Shown in pieces: positions 55,760 through 64,000 of a stretch of 64,000 nt of DNA. The notes beneath the pieces were generated by a model. That model was not told the DNA's origin. It saw nothing but the letters and a program-made list of their open reading frames with translations, and did no database searches. A program made the translations under genes and the position numbers. This DNA comes from Paracoccus isoporae (lineage in GTDB: Bacteria > Pseudomonadota > Alphaproteobacteria > Rhodobacterales > Rhodobacteraceae), in contig NZ_FNAH01000001.1 in NCBI RefSeq assembly GCF_900101865.1, forward strand, positions 558,001 to 622,000, read 5' to 3'. Every line of letters begins with the position of its first letter. The first letter of the stretch is position 1.

Positions 55760-56965
55760 CTATTGCGCGCGGGCGGTGTTGTCTACGTGCGGCTGGCGGT
55801 GTTTCAGCGTCACCGCCAGAATCACGCTCAGCCCCAGAAACAGCAGCGAGCCGGTGGTGAAGGCCGCCGGATAGCCCCATTGTGCCACCAGCGGCTGGCT
55901 GGCCACGGGTGACAGGAACTGGCCCAGGAAGAACGAGGATGTCACCAGGCCCGACACCAGCCCGCGGCGGTTGAACGGCGCGGCATTCAGCGCCGTGGTG
56001 ATGAAGGTGGGCATGCAGAAGCCCAGCCCCGACCCGATCAGCGCGGTCCCGGCCATCGCCAGCGGCAGCGCCGTGGCCTGCGCCAGGATCCAGAACCCGC
56101 CCGACAGCAGCAGGAACCCCGTGACCGGCGTGCCGATCCGGCCCAGCAGCGGCCGCACCAGCCCGGAAATCACCGCCGAGACCGCGGCGGCCAGCATCAT
56201 CGAGGCCATCACCTCGCCCGCGTAGCGCGGATCTTCCAGCCCGATCTCGGCCAGGTGATAGGGAAGCTGGGTCGGGATGGCGTAGAACACCACGAAGGTC
56301 AGCGCCGCGGCGGTCGCCATGATGAGCACGGTGACGGGCCAGCCCGGCTCTCCGCCGCCGCCGGGCATGGCGGTGCCTGGGTTCTGCTCGGCGCTGCGGT
56401 CGGGTTCGGGCAGTAGGCGCCACAAAAGCGGGAAGATCGGCAGCGCCAGCCCGTAGATCAGGAAGGGCAGGCGCGGGCTGATCGCGGCCAGGAATCCCGC
56501 CGTCATCACGAAGATCAGCCCGCCCAGATTGACCGCGGCAAGCTGATAGCCCATCAGCCGCCCGCGCTCCGGCCCGGTGAAGTAATCCCCGATCAGCGCG
56601 GCCTGCGCGGTCATGATCCCCGCCACCCCAAGGCCCAGCGCCAGGCGGGACGCCAGGATCGCCTCCAGCGATTGCAGATAGAGACCCGCCGTCCCGGCAA
56701 GCAGATAGATCCCCAGCCCGGTGAACAGCGGCAGGCGGCGGCCCAGCCGGTCCACCATCACCCCCGCGAAGGGCGCGATGATGGCCACGACCAGCGACGG
56801 CGCGGTAATCAGCAGCCGGGTCAGCAATTCGGCATTGGGATTGTCGGGAAACATCGCCTGGATGCCCGGCAGGGCCGGGGTAATCGTCGCGTTCGACATG
56901 ATGGTCAGCGTTGCCGCCAGCATCACGCCCCAGGCACGGGAGTCCCTCAGGATCCGGTCGATCAT
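55760..56965 (-). CDS. MFS efflux transporter
   Basis: A 401-residue 12-helix carrier. APFAGVMVDRLGRRLPLFTGLGIY is motif A between helices 2 and 3. LGLGVAGIMTAQAALIGDYFTGPERGRLMGYQ resembles motifs B/C of drug:H+ antiporters. It overlaps the flavin reductase stop by 4 nt. Together with the SoxR promoter it is probably an exporter of redox-cycling compounds (inference). Confidence 0.88.
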   Translation of the reverse strand: MIDRILRDSRAWGVMLAATLTIMSNATITPALPGIQAMFPDNPNAELLTRLLITAPSLVVAIIAPFAGVMVDRLGRRLPLFTGLGIYLLAGTAGLYLQSLEAILASRLALGLGVAGIMTAQAALIGDYFTGPERGRLMGYQLAAVNLGGLIFVMTAGFLAAISPRLPFLIYGLALPIFPLLWRLLPEPDRSAEQNPGTAMPGGGGEPGWPVTVLIMATAAALTFVVFYAIPTQLPYHLAEIGLEDPRYAGEVMASMMLAAAVSAVISGLVRPLLGRIGTPVTGFLLLSGGFWILAQATALPLAMAGTALIGSGLGFCMPTFITTALNAAPFNRRGLVSGLVTSSFFLGQFLSPVASQPLVAQWGYPAAFTTGSLLFLGLSVILAVTLKHRQPHVDNTARAQ

Positions 56966-57546
56966 GCAGCCTTCTTCCGATCATAGGGGGATGCCGCGCG
57001 CGCCGGGCCCAGGGCCGCGATCCACCAGCGCAGACGATCCCCGAAATGGGACATGGCGGCCGATGCGGCCGCGTGGTCCTCAGGATCGGTCAGCCGGCCT
57101 GAATCGTCAAACCGATTCCATGGCGCCGCGAAGCTGACCGTGTCACGCAGCGTCACGGCGTGCAGCTCGGCAAAGACCGGGCGCAGCGCCTCGACCGCGC
57201 GCAGCCCGCCCGAGATCCCGCCATAGGAGACGAAGCCGACCGGCTTGGCCTGCCAGACATGTTTCTGCGAATCGATCAGCGTTTTCAGCGGCCCCGGCGC
57301 GGCGTGGTTGTATTCCGGCGTCACCACCACATAGGCCGCGGCCGGCTCCAGCCGTGCCGTCAGCCGCGCCGCCGCCGCCTCGTCGCCGGTCTGGATCGGC
57401 AGGAATTCCGGGTCGGCCGGGTCGATCACGTCGGGGCTGTATCCCTGCTGCTGCATGGCGCGGACCACCCAGGCGGTGACGCGGTCGTTGATCCGCCCGG
57501 CGCGAATCGAGCCCTGGATGACGGCAATCTGGTTGTGATGAGACAT
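56962..57546 (-). CDS. NADPH-dependent FMN reductase family protein
   Basis: A 194-residue flavodoxin-fold enzyme. IAVIQGSIRAGRINDRVTAWV binds the FMN phosphate, and VVVTPEYNHAAPGPLKTLIDS plus GFVSYGGISGGLRAVEALRP are the family's flavin and interface motifs (as in ArsH, ChrR and azoreductases). These enzymes reduce quinones or nitro compounds by two electrons. ATG 57546 (MSHHNQIAVIQGS) is chosen. It is the first gene after the SoxR-type promoter. Confidence 0.92.
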   Translation of the reverse strand: MSHHNQIAVIQGSIRAGRINDRVTAWVVRAMQQQGYSPDVIDPADPEFLPIQTGDEAAAARLTARLEPAAAYVVVTPEYNHAAPGPLKTLIDSQKHVWQAKPVGFVSYGGISGGLRAVEALRPVFAELHAVTLRDTVSFAAPWNRFDDSGRLTDPEDHAAASAAMSHFGDRLRWWIAALGPARAASPYDRKKAA

Positions 57547-57580
57547 TTGTCTTTCCTTGAAATCTGTTTCGATGCGGCGC

Positions 57581-57611
57581 ACCCTAAGACCTCAACAATA
57601 GTTTAGGACAA
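57581..57611 (-). promoter_or_regulatory. SoxR box within a 19-bp-spacer promoter
   Basis: CCTCAACAATAGTTTAGG at 57590-57607 matches the 18-bp SoxR operator (CCTCAA...TTGAGG) in all but one position of its outer arms. On the minus strand it is embedded exactly as in E. coli soxS: -35 TTGTCC (57611-57606), 19-bp spacer, -10 TAGGGT (57586-57581). The long spacer is typical of MerR-family activation. It would drive the flavin reductase-MFS(-ABC) genes and could also limit soxR transcription. Confidence 0.82.
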
Positions 57612-57618
57612 GAGCATA

Positions 57619-58104
57619 ATGTCGTTTGAAAACAGTGGCACCCGCCGTCCGCCACCGATGCTGTCCGTCGGCGCGCTAGCCAAGCGGAGCGGGTTTTCCG
57701 TCTCCGCCATCCATTTCTACGAGCGCGAGGGGCTGATTCGGGCGACGCGGAACGGGGCCAATCACCGCCGCTATACCCGCGCCGCGCTGCGGGTGCTGGC
57801 GATCATCCGGGCCGGGCAGCGCGCCGGCATCCCGCTGGCCGAGATCCGGCAGGCCATCGCGCCTGCGCTGGACGGACTACCGCTGAACCGCGATCAATGG
57901 GGCCGGATCTCGGCGGCGTGGCGCGACGATCTCGACCGGCGGATCGAGACGCTTTCCCTGATGCGCGAACGGCTGGCCGGCTGCATCCAGTGCGGCTGCC
58001 TGTCCCACGACCAGTGCCCGATCTTCAATGAAAACGACCGCGCCGCCGCCTGGGGGCCGGGCGCGCACCGGCTGGGGGCAGAGGCCGAGGCGGGCCGGCG
58101 CTAG
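57619..58104 (+). CDS. soxR: Redox-sensing MerR-family activator SoxR
   Basis: A 161-residue regulator. Winged-helix MerR domain (LSVGALAKRSGFSVSAIHFYEREGLI, residues 15-40, then RRYTRAALRVL), a dimer helix, and the [2Fe-2S] cluster motif C122-IQ-C125-G-C127-LSHDQ-C133, the exact C-x2-C-x-C-x5-C of SoxR. It responds to redox-cycling drugs or superoxide. No soxS is present; outside enterics SoxR directly controls pumps and reductases, as the neighbours here suggest. The stop overlaps gabT's stop in CTAG. Confidence 0.95.
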   Translation: MSFENSGTRRPPPMLSVGALAKRSGFSVSAIHFYEREGLIRATRNGANHRRYTRAALRVLAIIRAGQRAGIPLAEIRQAIAPALDGLPLNRDQWGRISAAWRDDLDRRIETLSLMRERLAGCIQCGCLSHDQCPIFNENDRAAAWGPGAHRLGAEAEAGRR

Positions 58105-59369
58105 CCCCGCGCGGCCATGATGCTCTCGTCGAGGATATCCAGCGCCTCGGTAAACACCGCATCGGGGATGGTCAGTGGCGCGAGGAAGCGGATCACATTG
58201 CCGTTCACCCCGCAGGTCAGCAGGATCAGGTTGCGCTTCAGCGCCTCCTCGCGCACCCGGTTGGCCATGTCGGTGTTGGGCCGGTCGCTGCCCGCGATGT
58301 TGAACTCCACCGCGTTCATGAAACCCGGCCCGCGAATATCGACGATCTCCGGCACCGCATCGCGCAGACCCGCCAGGCGCTGTTTCAGCCGCTGGCCCAG
58401 ACGTTCGGCGCGGTCGCACAGCCCCTCCTCCTCGATCACGTCGAGCACGGCATGGGCGGCGGCCACGCCCAGCGGATTGCCGGCATAGGTGCCGCCCAGG
58501 CCCCCCGGCGCAGGGCTGTCCATCACCTCCGCCCGGCCGGTCACGGCGGAGATCGGGAACCCGCCGCCCAGCCCCTTGGCCATGGTGGTCAGATCGGCGG
58601 CCACGCCGTGATGTTCCATCGCGAACAGCTTGCCGGTGCGGGCGAATCCGGTCTGCACCTCGTCGGCGATCAGCAGGATGGAATGCGCGTCGCAGATCTC
58701 GCGCAGCCGCGACATGAATCCCTGCGGCGCCTCGTAGAACCCGCCCTCGCCCTGCACCGGCTCGACGATGATCGCGGCCACACGCTCCGGCTCCAGATCG
58801 GCCTTGAACAGGCGTTCCAGCGCCGCGACGGCCACGTCCTGGCTGACTCCGTAGAGATCGTTCGGAAACGGCAGATGCCAGATGTCGTTCATCATCGGCC
58901 CGAACCCGGCCTTGTAGGGCTGGACCTTGCCGGTCAGCGCCATGCCCATGAAGGTCCGCCCGTGAAACCCGCCCGCGAACGAGATCACCGCCGGGCGCTT
59001 GGTATAATGCCGCGCGATCTTGATCGCGTTTTCCACCGCCTCGGCCCCGGTGGTGGCGAAAATGGTCTTTTGCGGCCCCGCGCCGGGCACGAGATCGTTC
59101 AGCCGCTCGGCCAGCGTGACGTAGTTCTCGTAAGGCACGACCTGGTGGCAGGTATGGGTGAAGCGGTCGAGCTGCGCGCGCACCGCCGCCATCACCTTGG
59201 GATGGCGATGCCCGGTATTGACCACCGCGATGCCGGCGGCGAAGTCGATATAGCGATTGCCGTCCCTGTCCCAGATCTCGGCATTCTCGGCCCGCTCGGC
59301 ATAGATCTGCGTGGTCATGCCCACGCCGCGCGAAATCGCGGCATTCTTGCGCTCGGTCAGCTCCGCCAT
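58101..59369 (-). CDS. gabT: 4-aminobutyrate aminotransferase (class III)
   Basis: A 422-residue PLP enzyme converting GABA and 2-oxoglutarate to succinate semialdehyde and glutamate. GGFHGRTFMGMALTG, LIADEVQTGFARTGKLFAMEHHGV (PLP Asp in DEVQ) and the Schiff-base lysine in TTMAKGLGGGFPISA are present, with GGTYAGNPLGVAAA after. The GabT rather than ornithine branch is by overall likeness. It precedes the divergent rhomboid gene by 129 nt. Confidence 0.9.
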   Translation of the reverse strand: MAELTERKNAAISRGVGMTTQIYAERAENAEIWDRDGNRYIDFAAGIAVVNTGHRHPKVMAAVRAQLDRFTHTCHQVVPYENYVTLAERLNDLVPGAGPQKTIFATTGAEAVENAIKIARHYTKRPAVISFAGGFHGRTFMGMALTGKVQPYKAGFGPMMNDIWHLPFPNDLYGVSQDVAVAALERLFKADLEPERVAAIIVEPVQGEGGFYEAPQGFMSRLREICDAHSILLIADEVQTGFARTGKLFAMEHHGVAADLTTMAKGLGGGFPISAVTGRAEVMDSPAPGGLGGTYAGNPLGVAAAHAVLDVIEEEGLCDRAERLGQRLKQRLAGLRDAVPEIVDIRGPGFMNAVEFNIAGSDRPNTDMANRVREEALKRNLILLTCGVNGNVIRFLAPLTIPDAVFTEALDILDESIMAARG

Positions 59370-59498
59370 GATGGCCCCCCTGGTCGTTCCCGGAATCTCT
59401 CGCAGCGATGATTGCGCCCTTCGCCGCGTTCCGGCAAGGGGGTGACGCTTGCCTCATTGCGCCCGCTCGGGCATCGTCGGCGCAAAGAAGGACACCAG

Positions 59499-60221
59499 AT
59501 GTTTCCGATCCGCGATCACAACCCGTCCGAGCGCACGCCCTATATCCGCAACCTGCTGATCTTCCTGAACCTTGTCATGTTCGTGCTGACCATGCCCTGG
59601 GCCGGCGGCATGACCGCGCTGTGGGAGGATCTGGCGCTCTACCCGGTGGCGGTGACGAATGGCGCCAATCTCTGGGGGCTGGTGACGCATATGTTCCTGC
59701 ATGCGGGCATCCTGCATATCGCGGGCAACATGCTGTTTCTCTGGGTGTTCGGGGATAATCTGGAAGACCAGATGGGGCATCTGGGGTTCCTGGTCTTCTA
59801 TCTCGCCTGCGGGCTGGCGGCGGCGGGCGCGCAGATCGCCGCCAACCCGTCCGACGGCATCCCGATGGTCGGGGCATCCGGCGCGATTGCCGGGGTGATG
59901 GGCGGCTATCTCTTGCTGTTTCCCAAGGCCAAGGTGGATGTGCTGGCGATCATCATCATCGTCATCAAGATCTTCACCATCCCGGCCTGGGTGATGCTGG
60001 GGCTGTGGTTCCTGTTCCAGGTCTTCGGCAGCTTCTCCCTGATGGGCGATGATGGCGTCGCCTACTGGGCCCATGCCGGGGGGTTCGTGGCCGGGATCGT
60101 GCTGGCCGCCCCGGTGCTGATGCGCCGCGGCGGGCGCAGCTTCTGGGACCGCACCCACGGCCACCCGCCGCATCCGGCGGTGAAATACAACCGCAGCCGC
60201 ATCCCGCAGGTCCGGCGGTGA
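59499..60221 (+). CDS. Rhomboid family intramembrane serine protease
   Basis: A 240-residue six-helix membrane protease. Catalytic Ser127 in GASGAIAG and His192 in AHAGGFVAG form the dyad. N77 in HIAGNMLFLW is the oxyanion-hole Asn. W-x-x-L-T-H-M-F-L-H is the conserved lead to helix 2. ATG 59499 is chosen with AAGAAGG upstream. It overlaps the GFA gene start by 4 nt. Substrate unknown. Confidence 0.94.
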   Translation: MFPIRDHNPSERTPYIRNLLIFLNLVMFVLTMPWAGGMTALWEDLALYPVAVTNGANLWGLVTHMFLHAGILHIAGNMLFLWVFGDNLEDQMGHLGFLVFYLACGLAAAGAQIAANPSDGIPMVGASGAIAGVMGGYLLLFPKAKVDVLAIIIIVIKIFTIPAWVMLGLWFLFQVFGSFSLMGDDGVAYWAHAGGFVAGIVLAAPVLMRRGGRSFWDRTHGHPPHPAVKYNRSRIPQVRR

Positions 60222-60601
60222 GCCTGCCGCCGATCACCGATCCCCACCGGCTGAGCTGCCATTGCGGCGCGGTCGAACTGGCCGTGACGCTGCCGGACGG
60301 GCTGGGCACCGCGCGCCGCTGCGACTGTTCCTTCTGCCGCCGCCGGGGGGCAGTCGCCGTCACCGTGCCGCTGGACGGGCTGCGCGTGGTGAAGGGGCTG
60401 GAACACCTGACGCTCTACCAGTTCAACACCGGCACCGCGCAGCATTATTTCTGCGCCATCTGCGGCATCTACACCGATCACCGCCGCCGCTCGAACCCCA
60501 ACGAATACGGGGTGAACGCCGCCGCGCTCGAAGGGGTGAATCCGCGCGATCTCGACCCGGTGCCGTGGTCGGACGGGGTCAACCACTCCTCCGACCGCTA
60601 G
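60218..60601 (+). CDS. GFA family (CENP-V/GFA domain) protein
   Basis: A 127-residue zinc-binding protein with the GFA cysteine pattern: CHCGAVE, CDCSFCRRRG and CAICGIY. The family includes glutathione-dependent formaldehyde-activating enzymes, though most members have untested roles. It starts with GTG in the rhomboid stop (GTGA), so it is translationally coupled. Confidence 0.87.
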   Translation: MSLPPITDPHRLSCHCGAVELAVTLPDGLGTARRCDCSFCRRRGAVAVTVPLDGLRVVKGLEHLTLYQFNTGTAQHYFCAICGIYTDHRRRSNPNEYGVNAAALEGVNPRDLDPVPWSDGVNHSSDR

Positions 60602-60639
60602 GCGTTCTTCTTCACCCAAATACCCAGGGACACCGCGCC

Positions 60640-61380
60640 TCAGCCCGCCCGCACCCCGGCAGCGGCGTAATTCACCGACAGGTCTCGATCCGACAGCGAC
60701 CAGTCCCAGCTCAGCGGGTTGAACACCATGCCGGTGCGGTCGGCCACGCGCAGCCCGGCCGCCTGCATCATCTCTGCCAGCTCGTCAGGCGTGATGAATC
60801 GCCGCCACTCATGCGTGCCCTTCGGCAGCCAGCGCATCACCCATTCCGCGCCGATGATCGCGGCGGCAAAGCTGCGCGCGGTGCGGTTCAGCGTGGACAT
60901 GACCAGCAGCCCGGACGGGTTCAGCAGATCGTGGCAGGACTGCACAAAACCGGGCGGATCGGCCACATGCTCGACAATCTCCATCGCCAGCACCGCGTCG
61001 AAGCGTTCGCCCGCCGCCAGCAGCGCCTCGGCGGTCTCGGCGCGGTAATCGATCTCCAGCCCGACCTGTTCGGCATGGATCCGCGCCACCTCGATATTCT
61101 TCGGCGCGGCATCCGCGCCCACCACCTGCGCCCCCAGCCGCGCCATGGGTTCCGACAACAGCCCGCCGCCGCAGCCGATATCCAGGATCCGCAGCCCCTC
61201 GAACGGGCGGGGCGCTTTCAGGTCGCGCCCGTATTCCGCCGCGATCTGGCGGGTGACATAGCCCAGCCGCACCGGGTTCATCATGTGCAGCGGCTTGAAC
61301 TTGCCCTTCGGATCCCACCACTCGGCGGCCATCGCCTCGAATTTCGCGATCTCGGACGGGTCGCGGCTGTCACTCGTCAT
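60640..61380 (-). CDS. ubiG: Ubiquinone biosynthesis O-methyltransferase
   Basis: A 246-residue SAM-dependent enzyme catalysing both O-methylations of ubiquinone synthesis. [29 protein letters not shown] is motif I, and [17 protein letters not shown] plus the N-terminal [25 protein letters not shown] are diagnostic for UbiG. ATG 61380 is preferred over a GTG 18 nt upstream. Confidence 0.96.
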   Translation of the reverse strand: MTSDSRDPSEIAKFEAMAAEWWDPKGKFKPLHMMNPVRLGYVTRQIAAEYGRDLKAPRPFEGLRILDIGCGGGLLSEPMARLGAQVVGADAAPKNIEVARIHAEQVGLEIDYRAETAEALLAAGERFDAVLAMEIVEHVADPPGFVQSCHDLLNPSGLLVMSTLNRTARSFAAAIIGAEWVMRWLPKGTHEWRRFITPDELAEMMQAAGLRVADRTGMVFNPLSWDWSLSDRDLSVNYAAAGVRAG

Positions 61381-61427
61381 CGTCGTCGGTCCTTTCACGG
61401 CTGATCCGTCGCGTATATAGGGGAAAC

Positions 61428-62393
61428 ATGGATCGCACAGCAGGGCAAATCGGCGCAGCGCGCCTCTATCCGCATATCGAGCCCTTCGACCGGCGAAAGC
61501 TCGCCGTGGGTGGCGGCCACACGCTCTATGTCGAGCAATCCGGCAATCCGCGGGGCCGGCCGGTGGTGGTGCTGCATGGCGGGCCGGGCGGCGGGTGCAG
61601 CCCGCTGATGCGGCGCTTCTTCGATCCGGCCCATTACCGCGCCATCCTGTTCGATCAGCGCGGCTGCGGGCTGTCCACGCCCCATGCCAGCGTCACCGAC
61701 AACACCACCGCCGATCTGGTCGCCGATATCGAGCGCATCCGCGAGGCGCTGGAGATCCCCGGCTGGGCGGTGTTCGGCGGAAGCTGGGGGGCGACGCTGG
61801 GCCTGGCCTATGCGCAGGCCTTTCCGGAACGGGTCTCCGCGCTGATCCTGCGCGGGGTGTTCCTGGGCACCGGGGCCGAGCTCGACTGGTTCTATGGCGG
61901 CGGCGCGTCCCGGTTCTGGCCGGAACGCTGGCAGGAATTCTGCGCCCCCATCCCCGAGGCCGAGCGCGGCGACATGATCGCCGCCTATCACCGGCGGCTG
62001 TTTTCCGGCAATGGCAGGCTGGAACGGCAGATGGCGCGGCACTGGGTGATGTGGGAAAACGGGCTGGCGGGGATGGATATCGCCCGGCCCGCCGCCTCGG
62101 CCTCGGATTACGCCCGCGCCTTCGCCCGGATCGAGTGTCATTATTTCCGCAATCGCTGCTTTCTGGACGAGGGCCAGCTTCTGGCCAATCGCCACCGGAT
62201 CGAGACGATCCCCTGCCAGATCGTGCAGGGCCGCTATGACATGGTCTGCCCGCCCGTAAGCGCCCATGCGCTGGCCGAGGGCTGGCGCGGCGCAAGGCTG
62301 CGGCTGATCCCCGGATCGGGCCATGCCCTGTCCGAGCCGCTGATCGCCGCCGAGCTGGTAAGCGTGATGGACGAGATGAAGGGGACGCTGTGA
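61428..62393 (+). CDS. pip: Proline iminopeptidase
   Basis: A 321-residue alpha/beta hydrolase that removes N-terminal proline. [38 protein letters not shown] is the oxyanion region, [14 protein letters not shown] contains the nucleophile Ser, [10 protein letters not shown] the Asp and GSGHALSE the His. It is divergent from ubiG (47 nt) and overlaps the tspO start by one base (TGATG). Confidence 0.95.
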   Translation: MDRTAGQIGAARLYPHIEPFDRRKLAVGGGHTLYVEQSGNPRGRPVVVLHGGPGGGCSPLMRRFFDPAHYRAILFDQRGCGLSTPHASVTDNTTADLVADIERIREALEIPGWAVFGGSWGATLGLAYAQAFPERVSALILRGVFLGTGAELDWFYGGGASRFWPERWQEFCAPIPEAERGDMIAAYHRRLFSGNGRLERQMARHWVMWENGLAGMDIARPAASASDYARAFARIECHYFRNRCFLDEGQLLANRHRIETIPCQIVQGRYDMVCPPVSAHALAEGWRGARLRLIPGSGHALSEPLIAAELVSVMDEMKGTL

Positions 62394-62851
62394 TGGCTGC
62401 CTATTATTTCCTGATGTTCCTCGCCGCCAGCGGCGCGGCCGCCGTCACCGGCAGCGTGTTCCGCCCCGGCCGCTGGTATCTGACCCTGCAGAAACCCGGC
62501 TGGACGCCGCCGCGCAAGGCCTTCCCGATCATCTGGACGGCGCTCTACGTGCTGTCCGCCATCGCCGCGACCCGCATCGCGCTCAGCCCCGATCCCGCGC
62601 CGGGCCTGGCGCTGTGGACGGTGCAGATCACGCTGAACACGCTGTGGACCCCGGTGTTCTTCGGCGCGCAACGCATGGGCATGGGCATGATCGTCATCGC
62701 GCTGCTCTGGGTGGTGCTGGCGGCGACCGTGGTGATGTTCCTGATGACCGACCTGATGGCAGGCCTGCTGATGATCCCCTATTTCACCTGGGTCGGCCTC
62801 GCCGCGGCGCTGAACTGGCGGATCTGGCGCGACAACGGCGAATCGGCTTGA
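62393..62851 (+). CDS. tspO: TspO/MBR family protein
   Basis: A 152-residue five-helix membrane protein. [34 protein letters not shown] is the cholesterol/porphyrin-binding signature, and [23 protein letters not shown] the helix-3 motif. In Rhodobacter TspO tunes tetrapyrrole-linked gene expression. ATG 62393 overlaps the pip stop. The last codons contain the -35 of the next promoter. Confidence 0.94.
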   Translation: MAAYYFLMFLAASGAAAVTGSVFRPGRWYLTLQKPGWTPPRKAFPIIWTALYVLSAIAATRIALSPDPAPGLALWTVQITLNTLWTPVFFGAQRMGMGMIVIALLWVVLAATVVMFLMTDLMAGLLMIPYFTWVGLAAALNWRIWRDNGESA

Positions 62852-62876
62852 ACTCCGCCGCCCGCGGCGCTATATC
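62848..62876 (+). promoter_or_regulatory. Sigma-70-type promoter of the rimP leader
   Basis: TTGAAC at 62848-62853 (overlapping the tspO stop), a 17-bp spacer, and TATATC at 62871-62876. Five of six -35 and five of six -10 positions match consensus. Predicted transcription start near 62883. Confidence 0.75.
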
Positions 62877-62882
62877 GGCGTC

Positions 62883-62953
62883 AACAGCGGTGCAGGCTTC
62901 CACCCCCTGCGCCACCGCAACCACGTCAACGGGCCGCTGCGGGCCCGTTTTTT
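62883..62953 (+). ncRNA. Structured leader or small RNA upstream of rimP
   Basis: A transcript of about 70 nt from the promoter at 62848-62876 would fold into two hairpins. The first pairs GCGGTG (62887-62892) plus CAGG (62893-62896) with CCTG (62906-62909) and CACCGC (62913-62918), leaving a 3-nt bulge. The second is the terminator described separately. It could be an attenuator for rimP-nusA or a free small RNA. Not a tRNA. Confidence 0.55.
62929..62953 (+). terminator. Terminator hairpin before rimP
   Basis: ACGGGCC (62929-62935), loop GCTGCG, GGCCCGT (62942-62948), then five further T (62949-62953). It lies between the promoter and the rimP ribosome site, so it must be read through, or a second promoter used, to express rimP. 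Confidence 0.85.
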
Positions 62954-62987
62954 ATTGTCCGAGAGCCCCTCATTTTCAGGGAAGCGC

Positions 62988-63602
62988 ATGTCGAACGACC
63001 TGATCGCCAAGACCGCCATCGACCGCCGCCTGGCGGAGATCATCACCCCCGTCATCGAGGATATGGGGTTCGAGCTGGTGCGCGTCCGGCTGCAAGGCGG
63101 CAAGACCGCGACGCTGCAGATCATGGCCGACCGCCCCGATGGCGGGATCAATGTGGATGATTGCGGCGAGATCTCGACCATGGTCAGCGCCACGCTGGAT
63201 GTCGAAGACCCGATCGAGGACAAATACATGCTCGAGGTCTCCTCGCCCGGCATCGACCGGCCGCTGACCCGGCTCAAGGATTTCGCCACCTATGAAGGCT
63301 ATGACGCCAAGCTGGAAACCGACCAGCAGATCGACGGGCGCAAGCGCTTCACCGGCGTGCTGGCGGGTGTCGAGGGCGAGGACGTGCTGATCAATATCGA
63401 GGTCGGGGGCGAGACCCAGACCATCGGGCTGAATTTCGACTGGCTGGCCGATGCCAAGCTTTTGCTCACCGACGAGCTGATCGCGGAAATGCTGCGCCAG
63501 AAGAAAGAGGCCGGGGTCGAGATCGACAATCTCGACGAATCCATGTTCGACGAAGTGCAAACGGAAGACGGCGCGGATGACGACGCCGCAACGAAGGAGT
63601 AA
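62988..63602 (+). CDS. rimP: Ribosome maturation factor RimP
   Basis: A 204-residue protein for 30S maturation. [46 protein letters not shown] and [20 protein letters not shown] are diagnostic. ATG 62988 is chosen (CAGGGAAG upstream) over a TTG 33 nt before. An acidic C-terminal tail (about 185-204) is typical of alphaproteobacteria. It ends 3 nt before nusA. Confidence 0.96.
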   Translation: MSNDLIAKTAIDRRLAEIITPVIEDMGFELVRVRLQGGKTATLQIMADRPDGGINVDDCGEISTMVSATLDVEDPIEDKYMLEVSSPGIDRPLTRLKDFATYEGYDAKLETDQQIDGRKRFTGVLAGVEGEDVLINIEVGGETQTIGLNFDWLADAKLLLTDELIAEMLRQKKEAGVEIDNLDESMFDEVQTEDGADDDAATKE

Positions 63603-63605
63603 GTG

Positions 63606-64000
63606 ATGGCAATCACCTCTGCCAACCAGCTTGAACTGCTGCAAACCGCCGAGGCCGTGGCCCGCGAGAAGATGATCGAGCCCGAGCTGGTCATCGAGGC
63701 GATGGAAGACAGCCTCGCCCGCGCGGCCAAGTCGCGCTATGGCGCGGAGATGGACATCCGCGTGGCCATCGACCGCAAGAACGGCAATGCGACCTTCACC
63801 CGCGTCCGCACCGTCGTCGACGAGGAATTGCTGGAAAACTACCAGGCCGAATTCACCGCCGACCAGGCGAAACCCTATTTCGAGCCGCAGAAGAACGCCC
63901 AGAACATCTGGCTGCGTGACGGCGCCCCGGTGGAGGATTTCGCCGCCGGCCCGCAGATCGGTGACGTGTTCCAGGAACAGGTCCCCCCGGTCGAGCTGGG
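63606..64000 (+). CDS. nusA: Transcription factor NusA, 5' part
   Basis: About 131 codons before the window ends. The N-terminus reads [22 protein letters not shown], followed by [18 protein letters not shown] and [18 protein letters not shown], the NusA RNA polymerase-binding domain. AAGGAG precedes the ATG. The S1, KH and later domains lie outside the window. Confidence 0.95.
   Translation, partial: MAITSANQLELLQTAEAVAREKMIEPELVIEAMEDSLARAAKSRYGAEMDIRVAIDRKNGNATFTRVRTVVDEELLENYQAEFTADQAKPYFEPQKNAQNIWLRDGAPVEDFAAGPQIGDVFQEQVPPVEL

Overview
The window is GC-rich, densely packed alphaproteobacterial chromosome, most likely from a Paracoccus/Rhodobacter-type member of the Rhodobacterales. Reasons: a DUF4170-waaA-lpxK trio, a dciA-dsbA block facing mutY, an rnd-kdsD-lptC-lptA-lptB-hpf-ptsN chain, a cyoABCD quinol oxidase followed by SURF1, and class Ib nrdHIEF. 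I saw no rRNA, tRNA, insertion sequence, prophage or CRISPR array. Genus-level placement is inference from gene content and order only.

Layout. 1-4.5 kb: CbiX-type chelatase, then Kdo transfer and lipid A 4'-kinase (waaA, lpxK), then a CoA-transferase. 4.5-7.5 kb: DsbA-like thioredoxin, DciA, MutY, a 63-residue protein, PtsN. 7.6-11.7 kb: ribosome hibernation factor, Lpt transport genes, KdsD and an RNase D-like exonuclease. 11.8-19.1 kb: a surface-glycan operon on the minus strand joining a complete CDP-3,6-dideoxyhexose front end (rfbF, rfbG, rfbH, SDR) to a GtrA / GtrB-like / GT-C membrane set. 19.8-24.7 kb: three more glycosyltransferases and UDP-glucose dehydrogenase. 24.9-30.6 kb: a divergent four-gene cassette (unknown protein, lectin-like protein, sulfatase with RTX repeats, GT61). 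30.6-35.4 kb: SURF1 and cyoDCBA. 35.6-46.6 kb: metabolic and transport genes, including efp facing epmA and an Lrp regulator facing hpd. 47-50.8 kb: nrdHIEF. 50.9-53.5 kb: small membrane and periplasmic proteins. 54-58.1 kb: a SoxR-controlled flavin reductase / MFS pump / ABC exporter run. 58.1-62.9 kb: gabT, rhomboid, GFA, ubiG, pip, tspO. 62.9-64 kb: rimP and the start of nusA, preceded by a small structured leader RNA.

How the genes work together. Envelope biogenesis dominates: Kdo synthesis (kdsD) and transfer (waaA), lipid A phosphorylation (lpxK), LPS transport (lptABC) and two glycan clusters that probably decorate LPS or capsule. The parts most worth follow-up are the dideoxyhexose/Gtr-like operon, the sulfatase-RTX cassette, a near-canonical SoxR promoter with a 19-bp spacer, and a promoter, two hairpins and a U-tract packed between tspO and rimP.

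Limits: all functions come from reading translated sequence and motifs by eye. Start codons were chosen from Shine-Dalgarno sequences, overlaps and family length. No database search was run.
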